NCBI GenBank assembly: GCA_014621425.1
Contig: JAANBB010000117.1
Span: forward strand, 36,678-100,677
DNA from: Cylindrodendrum hubeiense
Lineage: Eukaryota; Ascomycota; Sordariomycetes; Hypocreales; Nectriaceae
Direction of reading: 5' to 3'
DNA length: 64,000 bases
Positions 12,001 through 19,422 of this stretch are shown here, in pieces (within the stretch, counting starts at the first letter, position 1; each line of letters starts with the position of its first letter). Made by a program: the position numbers and the translations under genes. Below the pieces are notes generated by a model. That model ran no database searches and had not been told where the DNA came from. It was given only the letters and a program-made list of their open reading frames with translations.

Positions 12001-13883
12001 AGATCGAGTACAATATCAAAGCCGCTATCTCCACCGTGGAAAATGTGGTGGTAGATGTGGTTCGCCAGGGTTCTAGCGATTTGCTGGTCGCCTTCATCAG
12101 CTTCAACGACCATGGTGATGGAGGAGATTCAACCAAGGAACCATTCAACCTTCGCGCTTCAATCCTTCCGCTGGATCCGGCCATGCAAAACTCGCTTACT
12201 ACCATTACCGGTCACCTCCAGGGTGCCCTTCCAAGTTACATGATTCCTGACATATTCTTGGCTCTTGGAGATATGCCATTCATTTCTTCGATGAAGCTGG
12301 ACAGGTCTAGCCTGCGCAAGCAAGCTGCGGCCATGCCCACAGAGGAACTTTTAACATACAAGGCTAGCCGACGGGCCGCGTTCTGCGAGCCTTCGACTGC
12401 ATTACAACGCAGCCTTCGTTCGCTCTGGTCAAGGGTTCTATCGATCCGCGAGGATTCCATCAGCATCGATGACAACTTTTACTACCTCGGCGGCGATTCC
12501 ATTCGACTTGTCACTCTGGCCAAGTTCATTCACAATGAGCACAACGTTGCACTGGGCCTGGGTCTTTTGAATGACAAGAATTTGACAGTCAGTGGCCTAG
12601 CTGAATTCATCGGAAATGCAGACGTCAGAGAGAGGGAACCCGAAAAGCTTGACCTGATATCTGAACTGTCAACCATCCTTGACACGACCTTATCTGGGTC
12701 TTCCCAGGGTTTTGCCACGAGCTACCCTTCCGCACTTCCTCTAAGAGCGACCGTCTTCCTCACTGGAGCCACTGGATACCTTGGTACAGAAATCCTAAGG
12801 CAGCTTTTGAACTTAGAGACTGTTGCCACCGTCGTCACTCTAGTACGCGCCACCTCTGCACAGCAAGGACTAGAGCGCATAAAGAAGACGGCGCGCATCG
12901 CCAAATGGTGGGACAACAACAGCAGACACCACGCTAAGCTCAAGGTTTGGACTGGTGACCTTTCACTTGCCCGCCTAGGTCTCAACGACTCGAATTGGGG
13001 GCGACTGTACGGCACCTCTAGTGGCAGCAATGTTGACGCCATCATTCACAACGGCGCTGTTGTTAACTGGAATGCCGACTACGCCAAACTCCGCGCAGCA
13101 AATCTCGACTCCACTATCGATCTGATTAAGGCAGCAGCATCATCGCCCATCAAGCCTAAACTCGTCTACGTCTCCGGCGGTGCCAAGATCGATACACAAG
13201 CAGACCTGTCCGCCAACGCCGCGATGCTCTCGCAAAGCAACGGCTACAACCAGACCAAGTTCCTTTCAGAAGCTATCGTGCACAAGATTTCTTCGCAGCT
13301 TCCAGCAAACCAGAATCGCCTCTCAACCGTTAAGCCGGGCCTGATCATTGGAACTGTCGAAGAAGGAGTGGCCAACACGGACGACTTCATGTGGCGAGTT
13401 GTATCGGCTGCAGCACAGTTACACGCCTATCCTCAAGAACCAACCAATCACTGGCTACAGATTGCCAACGTACACACTGTTGCCGCTACCATCATTGGCC
13501 AAATTCTCACCACAAGCCCGGTCACCCCCTTTATCGAGGTCGCTGACCGCATGCCCGTTGCTACTTTCTGGGACAGCGTGAACGCAAGACTAGAAACTCC
13601 ATGTGTGCCAATGACGCTGGAAACATGGATTCCTCTGGCGCTTGATCATGTGGAAAAGACTGGTGACAGCCATCCGTTGTGGCCAGTCCAGCACTTCCTC
13701 GGTCACTTGGGCTCGCCCCTTTCATCTGCCGAAACAACTCCTCGGCCAAAAGAATTGCTGCCCTTACAACGTGCAGTCAGGAGCAACATCAATTATCTTG
13801 CGCGCATCGGATTTGTCCCATCTTCAACTATTGAGGCAGGATTATTCAAGGCCGACCGCATCCAGCGTTCGACGATGTCATAA
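1..13883 (+). CDS. Multimodular NRPS, C-terminal four modules with terminal reductase (5' partial)
   Basis: The frame is open through the left edge, so earlier modules and the start codon lie outside; the first full codon is at 3. Domain order here is partial C, A, T, C, A, T, C, A, T, C, A, T, R. Condensation HHxxxDG motifs are at 30-50, 3294-3314, 6558-6578 and 9825-9845. Adenylation A3 cores (FTSGSTGxPKG type) are at 1431-1466, 4695-4730, 7968-8003 and 11217-11252. Carrier serines in GGDS are at 2697, 5961, 9234 and 12498. The reductase shows LTGATGYLG (12759-12785) and YNQTK (13245-13259), and no thioesterase follows, so release is probably by NAD(P)H reduction to an aldehyde or alcohol. 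There are no epimerase or methyltransferase domains. By-eye specificity codes are D-L-G-F-L-T-G-V-F-K, D-L-G-Y-L-T-G-V-F-K, D-V-G-F-L-A-G-V-F-K and D-G-A-M-V-G-A-V-D-K. From memory, the first two resemble Aib/isovaline codes of peptaibol synthetases; the others I cannot assign. There are no introns in 13.9 kb. Confidence 0.97.
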   Translation, partial: GQDYFVLIIHHAVFDGWSLNIVLGTLYNVYHGGSIPTLQPYSSFINYTTQLDHTAASAYWKEQLDGAQRAIFPLTDPTHVAEPASHLMKMKISFSESSDSSITKATVLRAAWATVLARCCDTDNVCFGTAVSGRHAPVSGIDRMAGPAVATVPVRVHVDRQKSISSFLHGVQQQASEMATYEQFGLHNISRLGLDIQEACDFLSLLVIQPVEHVTSGGDESAPMLLPVNADEYENEEALQGYFTYPLVLQAMTHADHVELMFIYNPAIIPEERLRTFSQHFEQAIKQLQVPGDALMDTVTLTSEWDLKTAIEFNPEDPEIIQACVHELVEAQARHQPNAPAIHAWDGQLTYSQLDSAASRLASYLVDAIGVKLGDLVHLCFEKSIWFFISLLAVNKAGAAWVPLDPSHPIQRQQQIVEQTKATLALASPANFAKCAELVPNVIEVMSELDQELIEEFGRDPQPLNLEISPDYAAYVLFTSGSTGTPKGLVMQHGAVCTSQTAISKRLGLTSQVRILQFASFVFDLCIGEIIAPLISGATLCIPSEDTRMSGLTGFINDSKVNWAFLTPSFARTLKPEDMPGLELLLLTGEAVGRDVFKAWVGRLRLITGWGPAETCVFSTLHEWMTADESPQTVGRPVGGYCWIVDPNDPQRLAPTGCIGEVVIQGPTLLREYLADPIRTQASTVALLPQWAPRHASPHWNRFFKSGDLCYYNQDGTIEFVSRKDTQVKIRGLRVELGEVEHHVRASLDAVRQVVVDVIKTETGTTLGAYFCFSDDTRRGTFTEDSIFLPFNAELRNQLMAVVGQLSVALPSYMVPTVFFPCKFMPSITSTKLDRGGLKRLTASLDRASLAKFSLVDSEKRAPATPMETRLREIWATILKTPVDSIGRDDSFLRIGGDSITAIQLVTLAREAGLAISVKDIFTDPRLSAVAARVTETEDIIPSETEPFALLAGSDIEAVKSTVREICELPGGQEIEDAYPCTSLQEGLLALAVKQPGSYIAKYVYRLPDNIDRDRFEAAWNQTVDLCSNLRTRILIEDGLSIQAIIREKATWESIDGLDLRSFMDLMKTVEMQYGSRLCRYSFIAEDSGERYFVLMIHHAVFDGWSLNIALGTLYGIFTGQPISAPQPYSGFINYIQQLDQDAANNYWKEQLDGAQRSIFPRTDLAVDLKPASRIVKHKISFDSATSDSITKATILRSAWAIVLARYCDSDDVCFGTTVSGRHAPVPGVDRMAGPAVATIPVRVRLDRQKGVTSFLEDVQQQAADMVAFEQFGLRNISKVSQAAKEACDFSSLLVIQPVQHMTAKDDSVAVDPLLSAGPDSYKDEEAVEGYFTYPLVLQCFTHNDHVELILIFNPNVIPESQLQALSHHFDRAVQELLSQRDALLGKISLTGDWDLKKAQEFNPEEPEIIRSCFHQLVEMQALHRPKAFAVEAWDGDLTYAQLNSAANRLSHHLRDAYQVQTGDFVHVCFEKSVWFFVAILAINKAGAAWVPLDPSHPLQRQQQIVKQTGARLALSSPTNAKKCVSLVPLLAVVTPALDKQLMARRGSPIALVCGVTPDHAAYVLFTSGSTGTPKGLVMQHGALCTSQTAIGKRLGLTPEVRILQFASFVFDLCIGEIIGPLITGATLCVPSEEIRTSGVKEFINEMKINWAYLTPSFTRTLKPADMPGLELLLLTGEAVGRDVFAAWVGKLRLITGWGPAETCVFSTLHEWKSVTESPQTVGRPVGGYCWIVNPQDPQKLAPTGCIGEVVIQGPTLLREYLADPVRTSASTVTDLPSWAPQRSSSNWNRFFKSGDLCYYNQDGTIEFVSRKDTQVKIRGLRVELGEVEHHLRAALPDVRQVAVDVFKGDAGTSLAAYFCFNDETRTMSEGAESFLLPLTDDLKSQITAAIGHLSVTLPGYMVPTLFFPCRFMPSITSTKLDRGSLKRLTAILSRELLAEYSLADGEKRAPTIPMEVRVQKAWSAILKIPTESIGRDDSFFRIGGDSINAIQFVTLAREEGLTITVKDIFADPRLSAIAAKVIEGEGATFDVEPFSMLSSMSPSSIQSSVRDECHLSSDQDVEDAYPCSSLQEGLMALAVKQPGSYTAKYVYQLADNIDMARFKEAWNRTLEICSNLRTRIVVRDGITIQTIIKEQAVWEPTLDGVELNSAMSSAKKIHMQYGSKLCRYGLVIDPSGKQFFLLTVHHAVFDGWSLNVVLGTLYSLYQRLPVPTLLPFSSFVNYTTQIDESAVKAYWKSQLAGAQRAVFPRTAILTHSKPVSCVMKTSTPFPKSMDTSTTKATILRAAWAIMLARYSDSDDICFGTTVSGRHAPLPGVDRMPGPTIATVPVRLRLNKQEPLSKFLQDVQQQSSEMVAYEQFGLRNISTVSPEAKEACDFSSLLVIQPMQQMTSGESSDDDIFAPISPDSYDADQSLDGYFSYPLVALAKTFDDRVDVDFVYDSTVVTESMLQAFSHQFDHVVNQLSVQEHKLLDDVNVASSWDIQKAVEWNKHDGDLAIVDACVHRLVEEQAQLRPNDLAVSAWDKEFTYDQLNKASNRVAHLLINGFGVTPGDLIHVCFEKSAWFTVAILAINKAGGAWVPLDPSHPTSRHKQIVEQTGAKIAVTSSTHAAKCGELVPYVIELSTALDKKLEKRSKRLSMRPPAGYVSPTDPAYVLFTSGTTGVPKGVVMQHRSVCTSQTAIGRRLGIRPGVRLLQFSSHVFDVSVGEIIGALISGACVCVPSDHDRMNNLKEFINKMDVNWAFLTPTFARTIMPKDVPNLQLLLLAGEGVSKDVFDTWFGKLRLVNGWGPAETCVFSSIHEWKSPTESPLTIGRPVGGYCWIVDAQDPMRLAPTGCIGEVVVQGPTLLREYLSDPTQTSSATVTSLPEWAPQRTSPHWSRFYKTGDLGFYNADGTIEYVGRKDTQVKIRGLRIELGEVEEHIRTSLKGVKQVAVEVIKTERASNLVAYFSFTDDKQATSTDADGAFLPLTADLESLVTAMVGELRVALPQYMIPTVFIPCRYLPFITSGKLDRKGLRTMTAGLEPSQMASYALLGSKKRAPETEMEAKLQKLWSDILKISTKSIGRDDSFMALGGDSIAAIQLVALAGEQGISLTVANIFEDPRLAQVAASASLTGDEQQLSVMEPWALIPKSTRPELIQEAAKQCQVDPRSIQDAFPCTPLQEGLISLAEKQPGSYMARFVLELHQDLDLTRFKSALQATVAACANLRTRVILSSHGFMQIVLDEAATWREVEGSSLSEVMKSPIVNVGYGTPLSYFMLASGKGLNHLVWDMHHSIYDGWTLGCMLSILQSAYNEEEHFQPLMLSHYVDYALSSNAEDTRQFWLSQLEGANSAKFPDNRTSLCDTSSPKLFTSNIRIPEHRTVNITTSSLLRAAWAIVLAKYLETDDVVFGSTVSGRNAPVPGMQAILGPTIATVPIRIRTDAGSTIAQFLSSVQEQSNAMIPFEYTGLQNISKLGNTAREACDFQNLLIIQPSMKAEAGRESTFKLIDTQLGGGDTANENYDTYPLIFQCVLGDNGDITATVNYDAQRIAPEQIQWICKHFEHVASQLATKDTSLPLSHVDLFSPYDVEQIHTWNTDKMPETINACVHDLISKQASRNPNREAIFSIAGSLTYRQLDQLSNQLAIYLCQIGVIPDMIVPMCLEKSRWATVAQLAIMKAGATFMPLDPSHPHSRRKALVEEVDAYFMLVSPTTMPSCTDMTPETVILSDSFMSQLPRVINTAMLLPKCSPQSSAYVFFTSGSTGKPKGVVLEHSAVCSSIKGHGTAYGLDSESRVLQFSNYIFDGSIAEIFTPLVFGGTICVPSEADRLENIPGFVEKARVNVAMLTPSFARTLQPEEATGITTLVLGGEAMTQDNLETWYGRAKLINAYGPTEVCVDATSHVFQSPGESASTIGRSQNSTCWIADAEDYHRLVPVGCVGELLVQGPTLARGYFNDMEKTKTAFVEDVDWLPSSLSGVPKRFYKTGDLVKYNYDGTIHYIGRKDTQVKTRGLRIELGEIEYNIKAAISTVENVVVDVVRQGSSDLLVAFISFNDHGDGGDSTKEPFNLRASILPLDPAMQNSLTTITGHLQGALPSYMIPDIFLALGDMPFISSMKLDRSSLRKQAAAMPTEELLTYKASRRAAFCEPSTALQRSLRSLWSRVLSIREDSISIDDNFYYLGGDSIRLVTLAKFIHNEHNVALGLGLLNDKNLTVSGLAEFIGNADVREREPEKLDLISELSTILDTTLSGSSQGFATSYPSALPLRATVFLTGATGYLGTEILRQLLNLETVATVVTLVRATSAQQGLERIKKTARIAKWWDNNSRHHAKLKVWTGDLSLARLGLNDSNWGRLYGTSSGSNVDAIIHNGAVVNWNADYAKLRAANLDSTIDLIKAAASSPIKPKLVYVSGGAKIDTQADLSANAAMLSQSNGYNQTKFLSEAIVHKISSQLPANQNRLSTVKPGLIIGTVEEGVANTDDFMWRVVSAAAQLHAYPQEPTNHWLQIANVHTVAATIIGQILTTSPVTPFIEVADRMPVATFWDSVNARLETPCVPMTLETWIPLALDHVEKTGDSHPLWPVQHFLGHLGSPLSSAETTPRPKELLPLQRAVRSNINYLARIGFVPSSTIEAGLFKADRIQRSTMS

Positions 13884-14530
13884 GCTTAGTTACGACTTGG
13901 CTTTCTTTCCGCTGTATTTTCCTTGTGTCATTCACCCATTTTGTTATCTTTCCTTTACTCTTGCTACAAATTATTTTCATTCTCATCAATCAGTATTAGC
14001 ACCAGGACAATCACTCTCTTAGTATTTCATAGAACTATTTAGTAACATGCATTATCATATAAAGCTGAATTCACATAATGTGTTGGCGTTGTCTTGAGTT
14101 CCACATATTTATGCCAGTTCAGTTGCAAGGTCACCACTACGAACACCGCCAACTCTCGCATCAATGTGGAAGTTTCCATCACTATTGCATTTTTTAAACT
14201 GTCTTCTTAGATTTTAAGCACGTTCAAGGTGCTTTTAAGTTGGAGTGGCAATTTGGTTACATGGATGGGATGCGTATACTCTCCAAATACTCCAGACAAT
14301 CACCTCTTACCGTGATTCCGAATCATATGCCGGCCAACTGCACAACACTACATTCAAGTCTCACAATACAGCGATGCCTGCGAGTCACAGAGACTCGTCG
14401 CTTTTAGAATTTACCTACGTACCATAATACCCCCCTGCTATGAAATTATCGTAATCCGTTAAACTAGACTACTAAGATCGAGGGTATTAGGAAACTAGGC
14501 ATGCTGTTACAATTGTACGACCGAAATGGC
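13884..14530. other. Intergenic region between convergent genes
   Basis: This 647-bp stretch separates the NRPS stop from the stop of the minus-strand membrane-protein gene. It should hold the 3' ends of both transcripts. It is AT-richer than its flanks, with several T-rich stretches. I see no convincing coding sequence or repeat. Confidence 0.6.
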
Positions 14531-16346
14531 CTAAACATCCAGCATGCTTCCGGGCTGATAGGGCGGAACAGTGGTTTGATCGGTTGTCTCTGCGCTGCTG
14601 CTACGGCGGCTAGTCCCGGGAGCGTTGCGACTGGGGGGGCCGTCCGTGTATGGTGGCGGAGCAGGGCCATCTCGAGACATTTCCTCATGACGACGAGCAC
14701 GCTCGGCCTCGAGGTTATTGGGGAATAGTACACTGGTAGCTGTTTGCATTACACGTTCGTGGCGGCGCTGTTCTGATTTGCCGCCGTAGCGATTCGCGGT
14801 GTAATGTTGTGCGCGCGGGATTGCGGAGATGCCAGCTCGGTCAGCCCGGAGGTTGCTTTCATTCAGCCTTGCGACGGGGAGCAGTTCGATCCCATCACCT
14901 CTTGAAGCCCCCAGAGCCTCCTCGCGGGCGTGTCGCTCAGCATCTGCCTCGACTCGGCGACCGGTGGCCCTGCTGCCGCCAATCTCGCGAACGTTCGAGG
15001 CAATCTTGTCGCGGAGGGACATCAAGTGCTCACCCTTGACACGGTTCCACCACCCAGGCTTATTAACAATTCCAAGCTCTCGATCTATCGTGTCATTCCT
15101 CTCATGCCTCTGCCTAATGAGTTCTTTGTCCTCGTTTGGACTTGTGAATCCGTACAAGATTTGGATAAGCAGGATGAGCAATGATGGAGTGTAGCCCCAA
15201 GTGTAAATGACGTAGTTTGGAGCGCCAATCCTGATTAGAGAGTATTCGAATTCCCAGGCGATAAAGGCCTGGTAAGCAATCAGGGCGGCGGTGATGGGAA
15301 TGGTGAGGTAGAAGCGCCAAGGCACAGCCTTAGTGAAGCCGAGGGCACGATTAACAAGACCGCGGTGGCGGTCGCTATAATTCTTGATCGAATGACGCAT
15401 GGAGAAAAGTATAGTGAGCCAGGCAATGATAAGGCAGAAGGCGCCGGCCTTGAATCGAGTGCTTGTTGCGGCGGGCATCGCAACATCCACAATTTGCTCG
15501 GGATAGTGCTGTTTCTGAGTGAAGCTCCAGCTTCGAGGAACGACAAGAAAGAAGTTCTAATCTTGAAGTTAAAAAAATGGAAGCATTATAAAAACCGCAT
15601 CAGGGCGATGCATAGAAATGGAATATTTGAGTTGGAGACAAACTCACCATCCAGACCCAAAAATAGAACCACATGGGTAGCCAAAGTTCGAGCATAGCAC
15701 GACGATCATGTTGCTCAAAGACGAAAGGATTCGGGTCGATAAATTGTCGTTCTAGCCAACTGCCCCAATGGCGAACAGATTCCCATGTCAGAGCAACGGT
15801 AACCATACATAAAAGGTACCAGAAGAAAACGGTGACAGTGATTGGAAGCTCCTGCAAGTAGTAGCGGTCAATGTCGATGCCCATAAACAAGCCGATGCAA
15901 GCACATGCGCAGACAAAGATGCCCCAGTACCATTGCCAGCGTCGACTGATTGGATAGAAGCGCTTTTCGGGAGTCAGATGGTTCTTGCCGTGTTTAGCGA
16001 GTGCAACGAGGAGTAGCACAAGGCAGACGCCAAAGGCAGAAGCGAAGAAAATACCGGTCCGACCACGAGTGCCAATCGATTTAACCGGTGAGTAGCAGCT
16101 TGTTTTGTTGATGAAAGTGCCATTGTCGAAGAGATACGCGGGCTGGTATGGGGGGAAGACCAAATAGCACTTGGAGCCATTGGAGATGGTCTCATTGCTG
16201 TAGTATGTGTAATTCCAGTGTTTGAGGGCTGTGAGGCTCAAATGGCGGTGGGCCAAAACCGTGTCCGACTTGTTAGCACCCTCAGGCCAAGCCTTAACTA
16301 GGTCGCGCGCCGTAATCGCAGCGATGTTGTCGTAGAAGCTAGCCAT
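14531..16346 (-). CDS. Seven-helix membrane protein, DUF2434-like
   Basis: Two exons, 16346-15648 and 15556-14531, give 574 residues. The 91-nt intron has donor gtgagt and acceptor gattag, is phase 0, and joins two frames that otherwise stop. The first about 95 residues are probably outside the membrane and carry several N-x-S/T sites (NYT, NGS, NGT, NKT) and two cysteines. Seven hydrophobic segments follow at about residues 98-116, 136-158, 167-190, 219-240, 263-281, 301-322 and 335-355. The last about 200 residues are charged, then Pro/Ser/Thr-rich (PPYTDGPPS, TTVPPYQPG), probably cytoplasmic and disordered. I recognise the amino-terminal pattern (TARDLVKAWPEG, HWNYTYYSN) as the fungal DUF2434 family, which has no known function. 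The seven-helix layout with a glycosylated head and a long tail is receptor-like, but that is inference. The gene is convergent with the NRPS. Confidence 0.85.
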
Positions 16347-17156
16347 AACAAGCGGTACTGACTGTGATGCCAGCGTCTGGACGTCGCCTCAGTTGGCGTG
16401 AATTTGACTTGTCGTCGGCGCCAGGTGGCTCGTGGTTTACTCCTTCAACGTGGAGCTCCTTAAAGACTAAGATAGGATAGAACAGGATTTGTTGGCAGTT
16501 GGTTTTGCAATCTCACCAAGATTGGCTGGTGCGGGTGTTTCAACTCGTCGTACGTCATAAAGTAGAACCCAACCAGAGCAAGGGACCACGGCTTCTACCA
16601 ATGCAACGCAATCACTCCCTGATCAATCTTCCCTATCCATTGACGACTCAATACTCTGTAATTATGATAGTCTTACTTACGTTGCCTTCGCTTACTCATT
16701 CCCATATTACGTTATTTGTCAGTGCCAACCCCGCAAATCGGAAACCGGCTTAATTACCGCTATTGATCAACTTGATACTCGGGCTTTTGAGGATAGCAAG
16801 GGGAACAGTTCCACAGCTCTTTGACAGATCGGCGTCGGCTGCCCAGTGACAGGATCGTCGCTTATTATTTAATATTTACGGAGAGAAGCTCACGGCCGCG
16901 AACTGGGTTTGTGCGTGCAACGTAAGCCGTGGTGTCATAAAGTGCTGAGAGGATGAATGAAATTGTTTCCGGTCGGGCTGACCCCACTGTGCCAAAGCGC
17001 TAGACTAATCAGCGTGAAGGTAAACCCCGTGTGGGCTATCTCGCGCTCGCCCTGGTACCTGCTGTAACGATCTGCAAAAGCTAAACCGGGTCGCAGGTTT
17101 ACTATTTAGTACAATAATCAGGCGAAAAAATCCTCCGCCCAGGCGGGTGCGATTGA

Positions 17157-17182
17157 ATAAGAGGTCAGCGCTGACCTCTTAT
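17157..17182. promoter_or_regulatory. 26-bp perfect palindrome, candidate operator
   Basis: Both 13-nt halves match exactly: the left half is ataagaggtcagc and the right half is its reverse complement, with no spacer. A weaker hairpin (ccgccc/gggcgg) lies about 20 bp upstream. It sits about 215 bp before the start codon at 17398 and 105 bp before a TATA box, a place where a dimeric regulator could bind. That role is inferred from symmetry and position only. Confidence 0.5.
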
Positions 17183-17287
17183 AGATTTGCTCAGGCCATT
17201 CTGTCCTCGCTAGTTGCCGTTTCGTAGGAGCCCTGTACAATGGTACTTCTCTGCCACGCCGGGCTGTCTTTTTAACTCAGCCTCAGG

Positions 17288-17294
17288 TATATAA
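17288..17294 (+). promoter_or_regulatory. TATA box (TATATAA) of the coiled-coil gene
   Basis: TATATAA lies 104 nt upstream of the ATG at 17398, a usual distance for a filamentous fungus. It supports the plus-strand small reading frame as transcribed. The same bases could instead be an intron donor (cag/gtatat) in a longer 5' leader. Confidence 0.4.
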
Positions 17295-17397
17295 GTCCGA
17301 GACCACCGATGATACCCAGACCTGAACTTGTTATTTGAGCCTTTTGTACGTGAGCTTTGACTGATATTTCATTCTAGTTCCCGCCAATGTCACAAAT

Positions 17398-17811
17398 ATG
17401 CCTCGACGCTCTGATGACGAGGTACGACAATTGGAATCAGACAGATTCTCTAACGCTGTCCGTGTCAATATTGAGATAATCAATAATGCCGAGGCGAAAC
17501 TCGATGCATATGTGCAAAATCTATACAAAGAAGAGCGTGATGCTGCTCTTGCCAATATTCGGGAACTGGAAGAAGCAGTAAAAAGGCTATATAGTAAGGA
17601 GCGGGATGCTACTCTTGCCAATATACGGATACTCAGGAATGTCATGGTCACGGTCGATGCAACATTGCAGGACTTACTCGTGAAGGAACGGGAAGCCACT
17701 CATGCATCCAGTCAGGAATCAACCGAGAGTGGAGCTAACAACAGAAGTCCAATCAGGAGGACGACGGGACACGCACACAGCGCAACCCCGCAAGTTGACC
17801 CTGATCAATAG
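17398..17811 (+). CDS. Small coiled-coil protein, hypothetical
   Basis: A single-exon frame of 137 residues beginning with ATG. I do not recognise a family. The middle part is a repeated, highly charged helix: ERDAALANIRELEE at about residues 46-59 is followed by ERDATLANIRILRN about 24 residues on, and a weaker third unit (KEREATHAS) follows. This suggests an internally duplicated coiled coil. The tail is Ser/Thr/Gly-rich and polar. There is no signal peptide or membrane segment. Support for a real gene is the ATG, the upstream TATA box and the regular repeat. Against it, the frame is short and an out-of-frame ATG sits 12 nt upstream. A 5' exon may be missing. Confidence 0.4.
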   Translation: MPRRSDDEVRQLESDRFSNAVRVNIEIINNAEAKLDAYVQNLYKEERDAALANIRELEEAVKRLYSKERDATLANIRILRNVMVTVDATLQDLLVKEREATHASSQESTESGANNRSPIRRTTGHAHSATPQVDPDQ

Positions 17812-19422
17812 GATCAATCAACTTCCTACTGTCTATTTATTATACTCGAAGTCAGCGTTTGCCGCCACGGATCTGAAATCGGACATCGCGTTTTATACTA
17901 GCGCGGACGTGACGAGGACTCACTCGCTCAGATTCACTCTGGGCGGAGAGGCGGAAGAGAGCCTCAACTATAGCGATACTGTCCCCGGTCTATTAGGTAG
18001 GTGACATTGAGGTTTTCATTATGGCCTTTTCATTACTTGTGAACTGGGAGTGATGCGAAGGTCATGCCAGCCATGAACGACAAATACGATGCAAAAATGG
18101 AATGTCTCTTCTATCGATCCCTCTGAGCAGCTTGCCTTTAGTATGGTCAACTGTCCTAAGGGTGTCTGGCAAGCTAGGCATCACTAGAATACTAATAGCT
18201 ACACGCATCGATAACGATACTGTTTGTTTTTGAGCGCTGTGTGTTACCCGAAACACACAAATCCTTTCCTCGCAATCAATGTTTCCTTCACCTATAACCC
18301 TGTCATTTCTCAGTATCGTAACTACTAGTTGTAAAAGGGTATAGAAAATATCTTGGTTCCTGTATAAGGATATTATTGAAGAGTGGTTTTATGTATGACA
18401 CTATTTACTAGCAGAAAGAGGGCAGTTTCTTGTAGGAAAAGCCGAATATTACGCTTTGGAAGACAGGAAAGTTGCCAACTTGAGAGAGCCGAGGTCATAT
18501 AGAATTCCAAGATCTATTGAATAATCTCAGTGGGTTTAAGCAACATAGATCTAGACGGGTAGATCTTTAAGCTTTAAACTTATCGTGGCGATGTTCAAGA
18601 TTTGGTCTATCTCCAAGGCGTCCTAGTCTAGCTGTTGTAGCTAGTCAGGGCAACTTAGGATACCTTGATGCAATCCTCGGTATCTCTTAGATAGCCATAT
18701 TAGTCGCTAACCTTGTAGTTCTCCGTGATAATGTATATCTAGCCGGGGCTATTGTACCAGCCATTGAGCTTGACAGACGAGTCGGTGTACTGAAGTGTGA
18801 TTATTATGCTGAAGTGTTTGTACTGGTATGCCAAGATTCCAGTATCAAACATTTATTCCCGACCTCTTAGGGACAATATGTACGTACCTGCGTTCCCCAG
18901 CTCGCGAATATAGGCAGCTCATCTCAGTTCCAATTTACCGTCAAGCCCGAAGTTTCTTGCATGCTTGACAGTCGGATGTATTGCGTATTCTTGGCATGTA
19001 GCTAGATAATCCCAAACCCGCCTTGGCCTAAATCTTATATACGAGTCTATAATTCGCGTTTCGGTTTAATCTGATGAGATATGGTGTGCGTATGTGGGGA
19101 GCGTACTAGTTCTGGCCATCCAACTTGATGATCCCAGGAGTTTCGAGCCTCAACCCGAGCTCAACCCGAGCATGTAAGGTTGTAAGAATGATGAAGGCTC
19201 AACATTGCTGAGCTTTGAGTGATGGATTCGCAAATGCAGTACAGTTCGGTTAACTATGATCAAAAGCACTGAGCTCCTTCCTATAAATCACAAAGAAGTC
19301 TAGGATTTGGGACATTTAATCCACTAGATCCATGGCGCAAACACCACATTGCTTCCTCGGCGGTCTGACCTGATGTAAAGCGGAATTGGTTATATCTAGC
19401 TGAAAGCTCATAAGAGTACCAT
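17812..19422. other. Intergenic region with possible decayed coding sequence
   Basis: 1.6 kb without an intact gene. On the minus strand between about 18560 and 18860 the translation is protein-like over several short runs, interrupted by TAG and TAA codons. This may be a decayed gene, but I cannot name it. The rest shows nothing I can support. Confidence 0.3.

Larger units (their letters stand above)
16347..17397. other. Intergenic region, promoters of two divergent genes
   Basis: About 1.05 kb between the DUF2434-like gene (minus) and the small coiled-coil gene (plus). It is GC-rich and hairpin-rich near 17130-17185. It holds a perfect palindrome and a TATA box, listed separately. I see no coding sequence. 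Confidence 0.6.
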
